Below are positions 16,775 to 28,410 of a DNA stretch of 64,000 nucleotides, piece by piece. Source of the stretch: Mitsuaria sp. PDC51 (GTDB taxonomy: Bacteria; Pseudomonadota; Gammaproteobacteria; Burkholderiales; Burkholderiaceae_C). The notes below the pieces were generated by a model that saw nothing but the letters and a program-made list of their open reading frames with translations, did no database searches and was not told the DNA's origin. Position 1 is the stretch's first letter, and the number at the start of each line of letters is the position of its first letter. The DNA lies in NCBI RefSeq assembly GCF_900113225.1, contig NZ_FOZE01000001.1, positions 1,860,001 through 1,924,000 on the forward strand, in the 5' to 3' direction. A program made the position numbers and the translations under genes.

Positions 16775-16998
16775 GCAAGTCTCCTGATTGAGAAGTGGAA
16801 TGCCTGGATGAAGTGGCCCGACACAACACCAAAGCAGGACCACCATAGGACCCGATGCAGACCAATACAAGCTAAACAACGGTAACGGCCGTGGCTGAAA
16901 ATCTTTGAGCTTTCGTTTCGGGCGAAGGAATTATCATGAACGCCCAGAGTCTTGCTCTCTGAGCGAAGGCTACAGTGCAACCCAGCCGCCGCCCCACC

Positions 16999-17973
16999 AT
17001 GCGCCTCGACCTCACCACCCTGAACCTCGTGTTGGCGATCGAACAGACCCGCTCCATCACCCGCGGGGCCGAGCGCGAACATCTGGCGCTGGCCGCGGCC
17101 AGCAAGCGGATTTCCGACCTGGAAACCCGGCTGGGCGTGCAGCTCTTCGAGCGCCGCGCCCGCGGCGTCGAGCCCACCGAGGCCTGCCGGGCGCTGGTCC
17201 GCCACATCCGCTCGCTGCATGCGTCGCTGCACGCGCTGGAGAGCGAGGTCGTCGAATTCGCCCGCGGCATCAAGGGCCACCTGCGCATCGCCGCCAACGC
17301 CGGCGCGATCGCCGAGGCGCTGCCGCCCGACCTGGCCGCGTTCTCCCAGGCCCATCCGCAGATCCGCATCAGCCTCGAGGACCAGACCAGCGCCGAAGTC
17401 CAGGCCGCCGTGGCCGAAGGCCGCGCCGACGTGGGCGTCTTCACGACGCCGCTGCTGGACAACCGGCTGCAGACCTGGTCCTACCGCACCGGCCGGCTGG
17501 CGGTGCTGGTGCCGGCGGCGCACGAGCTGGCGGGGCGCGAGTCGGTCAGCTTCGACGACCTGCTGGATCACGACCTCGTCGGCCTGCACAGCGGGGCCGC
17601 GGCGCAGGAACTCATGATGCAGGAGGCCATGACCCGCGGTCGCACGCTGAAGGCGCGGCTGCAGGTGCGCGGCTTCGATGCGATCGCCCAGCTGGTCGAG
17701 GCCGGCATGGGCGTCGCGGTGCTGCCGGACGCTCCGGCGCGCCGTTTCGCCCAGGTCTTCGATGTCCGCCGGCTGGCGCTCGATGAAGCCTGGGCCCAGC
17801 GCGACTACGTGCTGGGCGTGGCCCGCCAGGAGCGGCTGCCCACCGTCGTGCAGCGCTTCGTCGACGCGCTGTGCCCGGCGGCCCGGGGCGAAGCGTCCGC
17901 CTCGACCCCGGCCTCTACCCCGGCCTCGCCCGCGACCTCGTCGACCCCCGTTTCCAAGGGCGCTTCCCGGTGA
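16999..17973 (+). CDS. LysR-family transcriptional regulator
   Basis: A 324-residue LysR-type regulator. The N-terminal winged helix-turn-helix is LNLVLAIEQTRSITRGAERE, LALAAASKRISDLETRLG, LFERRARGVEPT. The effector domain starts near residue 90 (GHLRIAANAGAIAEALPPDL) and includes VFTTPLLDNRLQTW. The tail beyond 300 is Ser/Pro/Thr-rich and disordered. The ATG (MRLDLTTL) is preferred over a GTG 24 bases earlier, because the family begins there. It sits 33 bases before leuC on the same strand and is divergent from the LPMO gene, so it may control leuCDB, the LPMO, or both. The LysR-leuC arrangement is common in Burkholderiales (recollection). Confidence 0.88.
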   Translation: MRLDLTTLNLVLAIEQTRSITRGAEREHLALAAASKRISDLETRLGVQLFERRARGVEPTEACRALVRHIRSLHASLHALESEVVEFARGIKGHLRIAANAGAIAEALPPDLAAFSQAHPQIRISLEDQTSAEVQAAVAEGRADVGVFTTPLLDNRLQTWSYRTGRLAVLVPAAHELAGRESVSFDDLLDHDLVGLHSGAAAQELMMQEAMTRGRTLKARLQVRGFDAIAQLVEAGMGVAVLPDAPARRFAQVFDVRRLALDEAWAQRDYVLGVARQERLPTVVQRFVDALCPAARGEASASTPASTPASPATSSTPVSKGASR

Positions 17974-18006
17974 AGCGCCATTCCTGAAGTGATGGAGAGC
18001 CATCCC

Positions 18007-19443
18007 ATGACCGCCAACATCGCCAACGCTGGTGCGCCACGCACCCTCTACGACAAGCTCTGGGACGAGCACGTGGTGCACGCCGAGGAGGACGGCACCG
18101 CCGTCCTGTACATCGACCGCCACCTGGTCCACGAAGTCACCAGCCCGCAGGCCTTCGAGGGCCTGGACCTGGCCGGCCGCAAGGTCTGGCGCCTGTCGGC
18201 CAACCTGGCCGTCAGCGACCACAACGTCCCCACCACGGACCGCAGCCAGGGCATCGCCGACCCGGTCTCGCGGCTGCAGGTCGACACGCTGGACAAGAAC
18301 TGCGACCGCTTCGGCATCACGCAGTTCAAGATGAGCGACAAGCGCCAGGGCATCGTCCACGTGATCGGCCCGGAGCAGGGCGCCACGCTGCCCGGCATGA
18401 CCGTCGTCTGCGGCGACAGCCACACCTCGACCCATGGCGCCTTCGGCGCGCTGGCGCATGGCATCGGCACCTCCGAGGTCGAGCACGTGCTGGCCACGCA
18501 GACGCTGCTGGCCAAGAAGGCAAAGAACCTGCTGATCAAGGTCGAGGGCCAGGTCATGCCCGGCGTCGGCGCCAAGGACATCGTGCTGGCCATCATCGGC
18601 CGCATCGGTACCGCCGGCGGCACGGGCTACACCATCGAGTTCGCCGGCAGCGCCATCCGCGCGCTGTCGATGGAAGGCCGCATGACCGTCTGCAACATGG
18701 CGATCGAGGCGGGCGCGCGCGCCGGCCTGATCGCCGTCGACGACACGACGATCCAGTACGTCAAGGGCCGTCCGTTCACGCCCACCGGCGTCGAGTGGGA
18801 CCAGGCCGTTCAGTACTGGCGCACGCTGCATTCCGATCCGGGCGCGACCTTCGATGCGGTCGTCGAGCTGGACGCGACGCAGATCCGCCCGCAGGTGACC
18901 TGGGGCACCTCGCCCGAGATGGTCCTGTCCATCGAGGATCGCGTGCCCGATCCCGACAAGGAGAAGGACGCCGTCAAGCGCGGCGCCATCGAGCGCGCGC
19001 TGCAATACATGGCGCTGGAGCCCAACAAGGCGATCAACGACATCCGCATCGACAAGGTCTTCATCGGCAGCTGCACCAACAGCCGCATCGAGGACATGCG
19101 CGAGGCCGCGGCCGTGGTCAAGCGCCTGGGCGGCCGCGTGGCCAGCAACGTCAAGCTGGCGCTGGTGGTGCCGGGCTCCGGCCTGGTGAGGGCGCAGGCC
19201 GAGGCCGAAGGGCTGGACCAGATCTTCAAGGCCGCGGGCTTCGAATGGCGCGAGCCGGGCTGCTCGATGTGCCTGGCGATGAACGCCGACCGGCTCGAGC
19301 CGGGCGAGCGCTGCGCCTCGACCAGCAACCGCAACTTCGAAGGCCGGCAGGGTGCCGGCGGCCGCACTCACCTCGTCAGCCCCGCGATGGCCGCCGCCGC
19401 CGCGATGGAGGGCCACTTCGTCGACGTGCGACGCCTGGCCTGA
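18007..19443 (+). CDS. leuC: 3-isopropylmalate dehydratase large subunit
   Basis: A 478-residue aconitase-family enzyme that isomerises 2- to 3-isopropylmalate in leucine synthesis, acting with Leu[13 protein letters not shown] opens it. [30 protein letters not shown], and the iron-sulfur cluster cysteines in [12 protein letters not shown] and [13 protein letters not shown] are all present. GGAGAG lies 7 bases before the ATG; earlier in-frame starts lack one. Slightly longer than the Escherichia coli protein (466). leuD follows after 23 bases. Confidence 0.97.
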   Translation: MTANIANAGAPRTLYDKLWDEHVVHAEEDGTAVLYIDRHLVHEVTSPQAFEGLDLAGRKVWRLSANLAVSDHNVPTTDRSQGIADPVSRLQVDTLDKNCDRFGITQFKMSDKRQGIVHVIGPEQGATLPGMTVVCGDSHTSTHGAFGALAHGIGTSEVEHVLATQTLLAKKAKNLLIKVEGQVMPGVGAKDIVLAIIGRIGTAGGTGYTIEFAGSAIRALSMEGRMTVCNMAIEAGARAGLIAVDDTTIQYVKGRPFTPTGVEWDQAVQYWRTLHSDPGATFDAVVELDATQIRPQVTWGTSPEMVLSIEDRVPDPDKEKDAVKRGAIERALQYMALEPNKAINDIRIDKVFIGSCTNSRIEDMREAAAVVKRLGGRVASNVKLALVVPGSGLVRAQAEAEGLDQIFKAAGFEWREPGCSMCLAMNADRLEPGERCASTSNRNFEGRQGAGGRTHLVSPAMAAAAAMEGHFVDVRRLA

Positions 19444-19466
19444 GCGCCCGGACGCAGGAGCAACAC

Positions 19467-20117
19467 ATGGACAAGTTCACCGTGCACAAGGGCCTCGTGG
19501 CCCCGATGGATCGCGAGAACGTCGACACCGACGCGATCATCCCCAAGCAATTCCTGAAGTCGATCAAGCGCGGCGGCTTCGGCCCCAATCTCTTCGACGA
19601 GTGGCGCTATCTCGACCACGGCGAGCCGGGCCAGGATCCGGCCTCGCGCAAGCCCAACCCGGACTTCGTGCTGAATCAGCCGCGCTACCAGGGCGCCTCG
19701 ATCCTGATCGCGCGCGGCAACTTCGGCTGCGGCTCCAGCCGCGAGCACGCGCCCTGGGCGCTGCAGCAGTACGGCTTCCGCGCGCTGATCGCGCCCAGCT
19801 TCGCCGACATCTTCTTCAACAACACCTTCAAGAACGGCGTCCTGCCGATCGTGCTGCCCGAGAGCCAGGTCGCACGCCTGTTCGACGAGGTCTTCGCCTT
19901 CCCGGGCTACCAACTGACCGTGGACCTGGAGCGCCAGGTCGTCGTCAAGCCCGATGGCGAGGAGTTGCCCTTCGACGTGCAACCATTCCGCAAGTACTGC
20001 CTGCTCAACGGCTTCGACGACATCGGCCTGACGCTGCGTCACGCCGACAAGATCAAGGCCTTCGAGGCCGAACGCATCGCCACCAAGCCGTGGCTCAACA
20101 ACCGAATTACTCGCTGA
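19467..20117 (+). CDS. leuD: 3-isopropylmalate dehydratase small subunit
   Basis: A 216-residue partner of LeuC. It has the [17 protein letters not shown] motif near residue 15, [18 protein letters not shown] (the substrate-binding loop) near 83, and [18 protein letters not shown]. Full length for the family. GGAG precedes the ATG by 7 bases. Lies between leuC and leuB in one operon, 7 bases before leuB. Confidence 0.97.
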   Translation: MDKFTVHKGLVAPMDRENVDTDAIIPKQFLKSIKRGGFGPNLFDEWRYLDHGEPGQDPASRKPNPDFVLNQPRYQGASILIARGNFGCGSSREHAPWALQQYGFRALIAPSFADIFFNNTFKNGVLPIVLPESQVARLFDEVFAFPGYQLTVDLERQVVVKPDGEELPFDVQPFRKYCLLNGFDDIGLTLRHADKIKAFEAERIATKPWLNNRITR

Positions 20118-20124
20118 GGACCCC

Positions 20125-21243
20125 ATGAAGATCGCAGTCCTGCCCGGTGATGGCATCGGCACCGAAATCGTCGCGGAGGCCGTCAAGGTCCTGAAGGTCC
20201 TGGACCTGCCGCTGGAGATGGAAAGCGCGCCCGTCGGCGGCGCCGCCTACGAGGCCGCCGGTCATCCGCTGCCCGAGGCCACGCTCAAGCTGGCGCTGGC
20301 GGCGGACGCGGTGCTGTTCGGCGCCGTCGGCGACTGGAAGTACGACAAGCTCGAGCGCGCGCTGCGCCCCGAGCAGGCGATCCTGGGCCTGCGCAAGGCG
20401 CTGGGCCTGTTCGCCAACTTCCGCCCGGCGATCTGCTATGAGCAGCTGACCCATGCGTCCAGCCTCAAGCCGGAACTCGTCGCGGGCCTGGATATCCTGA
20501 TCATCCGCGAGCTCACCGGCGACATCTATTTCGGTCAGCCGCGCGGCCGCCGCACCGCCGTCGATGGCCACTTCCCCGGCAGCGAGGAAGCCTTCGACAC
20601 GATGCGCTACTCGCGTCCCGAGATCGAGCGCATCGCCCACGTCGCCTTCCAGGCCGCGCGCAAGCGCAATCGCAAGGTGACCTCCGTCGACAAGGCCAAC
20701 GTGCTGGAGACCTTCCAGTTCTGGAAGGATGTCGTGACCGAGGTCCACCAGCAGTACCCGGACGTCGAGCTCGAGCACATGTACGTCGACAACGCCGCGA
20801 TGCAGCTGGTCAAGGCGCCCAAGAAGTTCGACGTCGTCGTCACCGGCAACATGTTCGGCGACATCCTGTCGGACGAGGCGGCCATGCTGACCGGCTCGAT
20901 CGGCATGCTGCCCAGTGCCTCGTTGGACAAGAACAACAAAGGCCTGTACGAACCGAGTCATGGCAGCGCGCCAGACATAGCAGGAAAGGGGATTGCCAAT
21001 CCGCTCGCTACAATCCTGTCCGCTGCCATGATGCTCAAGTTCTCCCTCAACCAGCCCGAAGCCGCCGCTCGCATCGAGTCGGCGGTTCAGTCCGTGCTGG
21101 CCCAGGGTCTGCGTACCGCGGACATCTGGAGCGAGGGCACCCAGAAGGTGAGCACGCGCGAGATGGGTGATGCCGTCGTCGCCGCCATTGCGTCCAGCAA
21201 GGGCACGACCACCATTACCACGACCAAAACCATCAAGAGCTAG
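20125..21243 (+). CDS. leuB: 3-isopropylmalate dehydrogenase
   Basis: A 372-residue NAD-dependent decarboxylating dehydrogenase, the third step unique to leucine synthesis. [20 protein letters not shown] opens it. [49 protein letters not shown] (the Mg-binding aspartates) and [20 protein letters not shown] cover the active site. The last 20 residues are a Thr/Lys-rich tail ([16 protein letters not shown]), longer than usual. The stop is followed by a set of inverted repeats before asd. Confidence 0.97.
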   Translation: MKIAVLPGDGIGTEIVAEAVKVLKVLDLPLEMESAPVGGAAYEAAGHPLPEATLKLALAADAVLFGAVGDWKYDKLERALRPEQAILGLRKALGLFANFRPAICYEQLTHASSLKPELVAGLDILIIRELTGDIYFGQPRGRRTAVDGHFPGSEEAFDTMRYSRPEIERIAHVAFQAARKRNRKVTSVDKANVLETFQFWKDVVTEVHQQYPDVELEHMYVDNAAMQLVKAPKKFDVVVTGNMFGDILSDEAAMLTGSIGMLPSASLDKNNKGLYEPSHGSAPDIAGKGIANPLATILSAAMMLKFSLNQPEAAARIESAVQSVLAQGLRTADIWSEGTQKVSTREMGDAVVAAIASSKGTTTITTTKTIKS

Positions 21244-21269
21244 TCCGCTCCGGTTCGTCTCGCCCCCAC

Positions 21270-21354
21270 TCACAAACCCGGCGAAGCGAGCCGGGCAGGC
21301 TCCTCAGGGTTTGTGACGGTGTTTGGGCGACATGCCCGGCCAGCAGTGCCGGGC
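21270..21354 (+). repeat. Nested inverted repeats between leuB and asd
   Basis: TCACAAACCC (21270-21279) pairs perfectly with GGGTTTGTGA (21307-21316). Inside it CCCGGC pairs with GCCGGG (21277-21295), competing for the same bases. A separate hairpin, GCCCGGC with GCCGGGC (21334-21340 and 21348-21354), ends 17 bases before the asd ATG. No T-tract follows. Could be a leader RNA, a processing site or a weak terminator. Confidence 0.6.
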
Positions 21355-21371
21355 CTCTTCAAGGAACGCAA

Positions 21372-22502
21372 ATGACGACTTTGGTTGGACTGGTGGGTTG
21401 GCGCGGCATGGTCGGCTCCGTGCTGATGGACCGCATGGCGCAGGAGCGCGATTTCGACCTGATCGAGCCGCTGTTCTTCAGCACCTCGAACGCCGGCGGC
21501 ACCGCTCCGTCGTTCGCGAAGAACGAGACCGCGCTGCAGAGCGCCTTCGACATCGAGCAGCTCAAGCGCTGCGAGATCATCATCACCTGCCAGGGTGGCG
21601 ACTACACGAACGAGGTCTACCCCAAGCTGCGCGCCGCGGGTTGGAACGGCCACTGGATCGACGCCGCGTCCTCGCTGCGCATGGCCGACAACGCCGTGAT
21701 CGTGCTGGACCCGGTCAACATGCCGGTGATCAAGAACGCGCTGGCCAAGGGCGGCAAGGACTGGATCGGCGGCAACTGCACCGTCAGCTGCATGCTGATG
21801 GGCGTGGGCGCGCTGTACAAGGCGGGCCTGGTCGAGTGGATGTCCACGCAGACCTACCAGGCGGCCTCGGGCGGCGGCGCGCAGCACATGCGCGAGCTGC
21901 TGACCCAGTACGGCACGCTCAACGCCGCCGTGCGTCCGCTGCTGGACGACCCCAAGAGCGCCATCCTCGAGATCGACCGCCAGGTCATCGCCAAGCAGCG
22001 TTCGCTGTCGGCCGAGGAAACCGCCAATTTCGGCGTGCCGCTGGGCGGCTCGCTGATCCCGTGGATCGACAAGGACCTGGGCAACGGCACCTCCAAGGAA
22101 GAGTGGAAGGGCATGGCCGAGACCAACAAGATCCTCGGCCAGGGCGAAGGCTTCGGCTCGCCGGCCGTGCCGGTCGACGGCTTCTGCGTGCGCGTGGGCG
22201 CGATGCGCTGCCACTCGCAGGCGCTGACCTTCAAGCTGAAGAAGGATGTGCCGCTGGCCGACATCGAGGCCATGATCGCCGCCGACAACGAGTGGGTGAA
22301 GGTCGTCCCCAACACCCGCGAGGCCACGATCAAGGACCTGACGCCCGTGGCCGTGACCGGCACGATGACCATCCCGGTGGGCCGCCTGCGCAAGCTGGCG
22401 ATGGGCCCGGACTACCTCGGCGCGTTCACGATCGGTGACCAGTTGCTGTGGGGCGCGGCGGAGCCGCTGCGCCGGATGCTGAGGATCCTGCTGGATCGCT
22501 GA
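21372..22502 (+). CDS. asd: Aspartate-semialdehyde dehydrogenase
   Basis: A 376-residue enzyme reducing aspartyl phosphate to aspartate semialdehyde, the branch point to lysine, threonine and methionine. The NADP loop [17 protein letters not shown] is at residues 6-22, the catalytic cysteine is in [12 protein letters not shown] (near 135), and [14 protein letters not shown] follows. [19 protein letters not shown] carries the catalytic histidine. Length matches the Gram-negative E. coli type. AAGGAA lies 7 bases before the ATG. A strong terminator follows, so it ends the leu-asd unit. Confidence 0.97.
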   Translation: MTTLVGLVGWRGMVGSVLMDRMAQERDFDLIEPLFFSTSNAGGTAPSFAKNETALQSAFDIEQLKRCEIIITCQGGDYTNEVYPKLRAAGWNGHWIDAASSLRMADNAVIVLDPVNMPVIKNALAKGGKDWIGGNCTVSCMLMGVGALYKAGLVEWMSTQTYQAASGGGAQHMRELLTQYGTLNAAVRPLLDDPKSAILEIDRQVIAKQRSLSAEETANFGVPLGGSLIPWIDKDLGNGTSKEEWKGMAETNKILGQGEGFGSPAVPVDGFCVRVGAMRCHSQALTFKLKKDVPLADIEAMIAADNEWVKVVPNTREATIKDLTPVAVTGTMTIPVGRLRKLAMGPDYLGAFTIGDQLLWGAAEPLRRMLRILLDR

Positions 22503-22515
22503 GCCAGGGGTCGGG

Positions 22516-22543
22516 AAGCGGTGGCGTGCCACCGCTTTTTTTC
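22516..22543 (+). terminator. Rho-independent terminator after asd
   Basis: AAGCGGTGG pairs with CCACCGCTT around a CGTG loop, followed by seven T residues. A strong intrinsic terminator. Confidence 0.92.
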
Positions 22544-22622
22544 GCTCCGATGAGGGAAAGCGAGCACGGCGCTCGCGTTGCCTTCTAGCGACAAGGCCGT
22601 AACCACCTGTGAATCGAGGCTG

Positions 22623-22645
22623 GCTCATGGATGTTATTCATGAGC
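22623..22645. repeat. Short dyad in the asd-fimV intergenic region
   Basis: GCTCATG and CATGAGC are separated by nine AT-rich bases, within a stretch (about 22,600-22,700) that is clearly less GC-rich than the genes. The 295 bases between asd and fimV hold no gene that I can see. They probably carry the fimV promoter, and this dyad could be an operator or simple chance. Confidence 0.35.
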
Positions 22646-22797
22646 TACCTCAGCAACGATGCGTATATGCTTGCCACCGTTGTGATTTTCTACCGCGGGA
22701 TGGGCAGGGAGCCTGCGCGGCGCATGAGTCGCACAACAACAATACGTCATGACGAGCGGTCCTCCGGGTGGGCCGCTTTGTTGCTTTGGGGGACGCC

Positions 22798-25500
22798 TTG
22801 AAAAAACATGCGAGCGCATATGCGCGTTTTGCGCTGAGCCAGGTGGCCGCGGTCACCGCGTTGGGACTGGCGGCGGGCTCCGCCTGGGGTCTGGGACTGG
22901 GGAAACTGACGGTCCAGTCGGCGCTCGGCGAAACGCTGCGCGCCGAGATCGACGTCAGCAGCCTGAGCCCTGAAGAGGCGAGTTCGCTGAAGCTGCGCGT
23001 CGCGCCGCCGGAGTCCTATCGCGCCTCGGGCCTGGACTACAACGCGGTGCTGGCCAACACGCAGGTGCAGTTGGCCCGCCGCTCCGACGGACGCCCCTAC
23101 CTGCGCCTGTCCAGCGACCGCGCGGTGCAGGAGCCCTTCGTCGACGTCATCCTCGAGCTGAACTGGTCCAGCGGCCGCCTGACCCGCGAGTTCACGCTGC
23201 TGTTCGATCCGCCGAGCAACAACGTCGCGCGTCCCGCCGAACCGACCACCTCGCCGGTGATCTCGGCCCCGGCGCCGTCGCCGGCGACCGCGCGCACGCA
23301 GGCGCCGGTGTCTTCCGCGCCGGCCACCCCGGTCAACCAGCCGCCCGCGCCGGCCGTGACCGCGCGCACGCCGCGTCCGGCACCGGCCCCGTCCGCAGCC
23401 CCGGCCGCTCCGGCGCCGGCCACGGACGCATCCGAATACACCGTCAAGCCGGGCGACACGCTGTCGCGCATCGCCTCGCGCACCCAGCCCGCGGGCGTGT
23501 CGCTGGACCAGATGCTGGTCGGCCTGTACCGCAGCAACCCCGACGCCTTCATCGGCCAGAACATGAACCGGCTGAAGTCCGGCGCGGTGCTGTCGGTGCC
23601 GGGCAGCGAGTCGGTCCAGTCGATCACGCCGCAGGAGGCACGCCGCGTCATCCAGGCGCAGAGCAGTGACTTCGGCGGTTACCGCCAGCGCCTGGCCGAA
23701 GCCGCGCCGACGCTCAAGCCCGACGAGAACGCCCGCCAGGCCAAGGGCTCGGTGCAGGCGGCCGTCGAGGACCGCAAGCCGGCGACCTCCGCCACGCCCG
23801 ACAAGCTGACCTTGAGCAAGCCCAACGTCGCCACCGGCGGCGAGGCCAAGGTGTCCAAGGACACCGAGAAGAAGGACTCGGCGGCGCGCGTCGCCGAACT
23901 GACGCGCAACGTCGAGGAGCTGAAGAAGCTCTCCGCCGCCGCGAAGCCGTCCGCGCCGACGGCGACCGCCGCCGCACCGGCCCCCGCGCCCGCTCCGGCG
24001 CCTGCTCCCGCGCCAGCACCCGCCCCGGTGGTGACGCCGCCGGTGAGCGTGGCCGCGAACGTGCCGCCCGCTTCGGAAGCGCCTGCCGCCGCGTCCGCGC
24101 CGGCCTCGGCCGCCGTGGCCGAAGCGCCGGCCTCGCGTCCGGTCGCCGCGTCGGCGCCGCGCGCCGTGCCCGCGCCGCACGCGGAACCGGAGGAGCCCAG
24201 CTTCCTGGACTCGCTCGGCGACTACCTGCCCGCGCTGGTCGCGGCACTGGCGGTGATCGCCGGCGGCATCGGCTACAACCGCTGGCGCGCCCGCCGCGAC
24301 GCGGCTTCCCGCTCGGAGACCGCCTTCGCCGAGAGCCGGCTGGCGCCGGATTCTTTTTTCGGCCATAGCGGCGGCCAGCGCGTCGACACCCGTGACGCGT
24401 CGACCACCGGCCAGTCGTCGATGAGCTACTCGCTGAGCCAGCTTGACGCGATCGGCGACGTGGACCCGGTCGCCGAGGCCGATGTCTACCTGGCCTACGG
24501 CCGCGACCTGCAGGCCGAGGAAATCCTGAAGGAAGCGCTGCGCGCCAATCCCGAACGCCTGGCCATCCGCCTGAAGCTGCTCGAGGTCTACGGCAAGCGC
24601 CGCGACATCAAGGGCTTCGAGCAACTGGCCGTGCAGCTCTACGCCGAGACCAAGGGGCAGGGCGAGGACTGGACCAAGGTGCAGGAACTCGGCCGCCAGG
24701 TCGATCCGGAGAATCCGCTGTACCAGCCCGGCGGCGCGCCGACGATGTTCGAGAGCGACGATGAGCGCCCCGAGCCGATGAACGCCAGCACGCTGCCCGC
24801 CGCGGGCCTCGCGCACCCGGGCAGCGGCGCGATCGCCCGCGCCGCAGCGGCCGCCGCGGCCGCCGCGCCGCGCGACAGCGGTCCGTCCAGCCTGATGGAT
24901 CTGGACCTCGACCTGGACCTGGCGTCGCCGCCCGCACCGGCACCGGCCATGGCCGCCACGCAGGCGCTGCCGTCGTCCGCCAGCCAGGCGCCGATGAACA
25001 TGGATCTGGACCTGAGCACGCCGCCGGCGGCGCCGGCCCCGTCCAATGCCCGCGAGCTGGAGTTCGACCTCGGTGACCTGGACGACCTGGACGACCTGGG
25101 CGGCGCGCCGGCCCCGGCGCCCGCGCACGATCCGTCGTCGCTGGACTTCGACCTGTCGAGCATCGACCTGGACCTGCCGTCCGACGCGCCGGCGAGCCCT
25201 GGGAAGTCGGGCCAGTCGTTCGAGACCCAGGACATCGCCTCGATCGACCTGCCGGCCCTGGACGCGCTGCCGGACACCCGGCCGACCCCGGACACGATGA
25301 GCCTGGATGACCTGGGCGTCGACCTGGACAGCATCGACCCGAACGACGACGAGGCGCTGCAGCGTCAGCTGGAGCTGGCCGAGGAGTTCCGCCAGATCGG
25401 CGATACCGAAGGCGCGCGCGACGTGCTGCAGGAGCTGGTCGGCAAGGCCTCCGGTCCGGTGCGCGATCGCGCTCAGCAGATGCTGGACCAGCTTCGCTAA
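22798..25500 (+). CDS. fimV: FimV pilus/polarity hub protein
   Basis: A 900-residue inner-membrane protein needed for type IV pilus assembly and polar organisation in relatives. A TTG start with GGGGGA 5 bases upstream gives MKKHASAYARFALSQVAAV, a signal peptide; a GTG 30 bases earlier does not. Then comes the FimV N-terminal domain (LGKLTVQSALGETLRAEIDV), a LysM peptidoglycan-binding motif near 214-260 (YTVKPGDTLSRIASR), Pro/Ala linkers, a transmembrane helix near 475-495, TPR-like helices (550-640), acidic DLDLD repeats, and the C-terminal FimV domain from about 848 (NDDEALQRQLELAEEFRQIG). Strong terminator after it. Confidence 0.93.
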   Translation: MKKHASAYARFALSQVAAVTALGLAAGSAWGLGLGKLTVQSALGETLRAEIDVSSLSPEEASSLKLRVAPPESYRASGLDYNAVLANTQVQLARRSDGRPYLRLSSDRAVQEPFVDVILELNWSSGRLTREFTLLFDPPSNNVARPAEPTTSPVISAPAPSPATARTQAPVSSAPATPVNQPPAPAVTARTPRPAPAPSAAPAAPAPATDASEYTVKPGDTLSRIASRTQPAGVSLDQMLVGLYRSNPDAFIGQNMNRLKSGAVLSVPGSESVQSITPQEARRVIQAQSSDFGGYRQRLAEAAPTLKPDENARQAKGSVQAAVEDRKPATSATPDKLTLSKPNVATGGEAKVSKDTEKKDSAARVAELTRNVEELKKLSAAAKPSAPTATAAAPAPAPAPAPAPAPAPAPVVTPPVSVAANVPPASEAPAAASAPASAAVAEAPASRPVAASAPRAVPAPHAEPEEPSFLDSLGDYLPALVAALAVIAGGIGYNRWRARRDAASRSETAFAESRLAPDSFFGHSGGQRVDTRDASTTGQSSMSYSLSQLDAIGDVDPVAEADVYLAYGRDLQAEEILKEALRANPERLAIRLKLLEVYGKRRDIKGFEQLAVQLYAETKGQGEDWTKVQELGRQVDPENPLYQPGGAPTMFESDDERPEPMNASTLPAAGLAHPGSGAIARAAAAAAAAAPRDSGPSSLMDLDLDLDLASPPAPAPAMAATQALPSSASQAPMNMDLDLSTPPAAPAPSNARELEFDLGDLDDLDDLGGAPAPAPAHDPSSLDFDLSSIDLDLPSDAPASPGKSGQSFETQDIASIDLPALDALPDTRPTPDTMSLDDLGVDLDSIDPNDDEALQRQLELAEEFRQIGDTEGARDVLQELVGKASGPVRDRAQQMLDQLR

Positions 25501-25519
25501 ACTGCGGCCGGTTCACGAC

Positions 25520-25554
25520 AAGGCGCTCGGCCTGGCCGGGCGCCTTTTCTTTTT
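25520..25554 (+). terminator. Rho-independent terminator after fimV
   Basis: AAGGCGC pairs with GCGCCTT around a 13-base loop, with a TTTTCTTTTT tail. Confidence 0.88.
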
Positions 25555-25584
25555 GGCGGCTTCCTTTCGAGTTCGGAGACCTGC

Positions 25585-26367
25585 ATGCGCGTGGCGCTGG
25601 GCGTGAGTTATCGCGGCGAGGCCTACAAGGGCTGGCAGAGCCAGCCCGGCGGCGGCACGGTGCAGGACGCGCTGGAAGCGGCGCTGGCGCAGTTCGTCGC
25701 GCAACCGATCCGCACCATCTGCGCCGGCCGCACCGACACCGGCGTCCATGGGCTCAACCAGGTGGTCCACTTCGATTCGCCGGTGGCGCGCGAAGCCTTC
25801 TCCTGGGTGCGCGGCGTCAACCGCTACCTGCCGCGCGACATCGCGATCCAATGGGCCGCCTTTCCCGGCGAGGACTTCCATGCGCGCAACTGGGCGCGCG
25901 GCCGCCGCTACTGGTTCCTGCTGCTGGAGTCCAACGTGCGCCCGTCCATCCAGGCCGGCGGGGTGGGGTGGACCTTCCGCCCGCTGGATGGCGAGGCGAT
26001 GCGCGACGCGGCCTCGCGCCTGGTCGGCGAGCATGACTTCAGCTCCTTCCGCTCGTCGGAGTGCCAGGCCGCCTCGCCGGTGAAGATCCTGCACGGCATC
26101 CGCATCGAGAAGCGCGGCGCCTACTGGCGCTTCGAGTTCGATGGCATCGCCTTCCTGCATCACATGATCCGCAACATCATGGGCTGCCTGGTCGCGGTCG
26201 GTGCCGGACAGAAGCCGCCCGCGTGGATGGACGAGGTGCTGGCGGCGCGCTCGCGCGACGCGGCGGCGCCGACCTTCCCGCCCGACGGGCTGTACTTCGT
26301 CGGCCCGACCTACGACGACCACCTGAACCTGCCGCGGCACACCGCCGCGATGGACTGGTTGCCGTGA
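25585..26367 (+). CDS. truA: tRNA pseudouridine(38-40) synthase
   Basis: A 260-residue enzyme that makes pseudouridine at positions 38-40 of the tRNA anticodon arm. The catalytic aspartate is D51 in CAGRTDTGVHGLNQVVHF. GVNRYLPRDIAI, DFHARNWARGRRY and HHMIRNIMGCLVAVGAG are the other conserved elements. The stretch after RRYWFLLLESNVRPSIQAG departs from the more usual YRYLIYN form but keeps its place. The location between fimV and trpF is the one I expect in Burkholderiales. Confidence 0.96.
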   Translation: MRVALGVSYRGEAYKGWQSQPGGGTVQDALEAALAQFVAQPIRTICAGRTDTGVHGLNQVVHFDSPVAREAFSWVRGVNRYLPRDIAIQWAAFPGEDFHARNWARGRRYWFLLLESNVRPSIQAGGVGWTFRPLDGEAMRDAASRLVGEHDFSSFRSSECQAASPVKILHGIRIEKRGAYWRFEFDGIAFLHHMIRNIMGCLVAVGAGQKPPAWMDEVLAARSRDAAAPTFPPDGLYFVGPTYDDHLNLPRHTAAMDWLP

Positions 26368-26410
26368 GCGGAGGCCTCGCCGTCCGAGAACCTGCCTAGA
26401 CTGGCGTCCC

Positions 26411-27046
26411 ATGAGCCGAACCCGAATCAAGATCTGCGGCCTGACCCGCGAAGCCGATGTCGATGCCGCCGTCGAGGCCGGCGCCGACGCGATCGGTCTG
26501 GTGTTCTACGAGAAGAGCCCGCGCGCCGTGAGCATCGCGCGCGCCGCCGAGCTGGCGCGGCGCCTGCCGCCGTTCGTGACGCCGGTGGGCCTGTTCGTCA
26601 ACGCCGCGCCCGCGGCGATCGAGGCGGCGCTGGCCGCGATCCCGACGCTGACGCTGCAGTTTCACGGCGACGAGTCGCCCGAGGACTGCGACCGCTGGTC
26701 GCGCCCCTATCTGCGCGCGGCGCGCATGGCGCCGGGCTTCGATTTGCTAGACTTCGCGACTCGTTTCTCCCGCGCCCAGGCCGTGCTGGTCGACGCCTTC
26801 GTCGACGGCTACGGTGGAGGCGGAAAGGTCTTCGATTGGTCACTGCTGCCTCCAAGCGTTCCCTCTCCGGTCGTTTTGTCTGGTGGGTTGAGTGCAGCCA
26901 ACGTGATCGATGGCGTGCGGCAGGTCCGGCCCTGGGCCGTTGACGTCAGCTCCGGCGTGGAGGCCGCCAAGGGCCTCAAGGACGCCGTGAAGATCCGCCA
27001 GTTCTGCGATGCCGTGCGCGAGGCCGACCGCCTGAAGTCGGCCTGA
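26411..27046 (+). CDS. trpF: Phosphoribosylanthranilate isomerase
   Basis: A 211-residue TIM-barrel enzyme for the third committed step of tryptophan synthesis. The general base cysteine is in [16 protein letters not shown] (residue 9). [20 protein letters not shown] holds the general acid Asp, and [14 protein letters not shown] and [16 protein letters not shown] bind phosphate. A standalone gene (not fused to trpC), first of a trpF-trpB-trpA unit. No leader peptide with tandem Trp codons was seen ahead of it. Confidence 0.96.
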   Translation: MSRTRIKICGLTREADVDAAVEAGADAIGLVFYEKSPRAVSIARAAELARRLPPFVTPVGLFVNAAPAAIEAALAAIPTLTLQFHGDESPEDCDRWSRPYLRAARMAPGFDLLDFATRFSRAQAVLVDAFVDGYGGGGKVFDWSLLPPSVPSPVVLSGGLSAANVIDGVRQVRPWAVDVSSGVEAAKGLKDAVKIRQFCDAVREADRLKSA

Positions 27047-27090
27047 TTCCGCTTCGAAGCGCGCGCGGGCATCCTCATAGAGGACCCCTC

Positions 27091-28406
<1,316 letters not shown>

Positions 28407-28410
<4 letters not shown>

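Noticed and set aside
16714-19416. Long minus-strand reading frame opposite the LysR and leuC genes
   Set aside because: No recognisable domain; leuC and the regulator on the plus strand explain the coding signal.
23940-24180. Pro-Ala repeats in fimV as a separate repeat element
   Set aside because: They are part of the in-frame FimV linker and not a mobile or regulatory repeat.
26368-26410. Possible trp attenuator or leader peptide before trpF
   Set aside because: The 43-base gap has no short frame with tandem Trp codons and no terminator hairpin.
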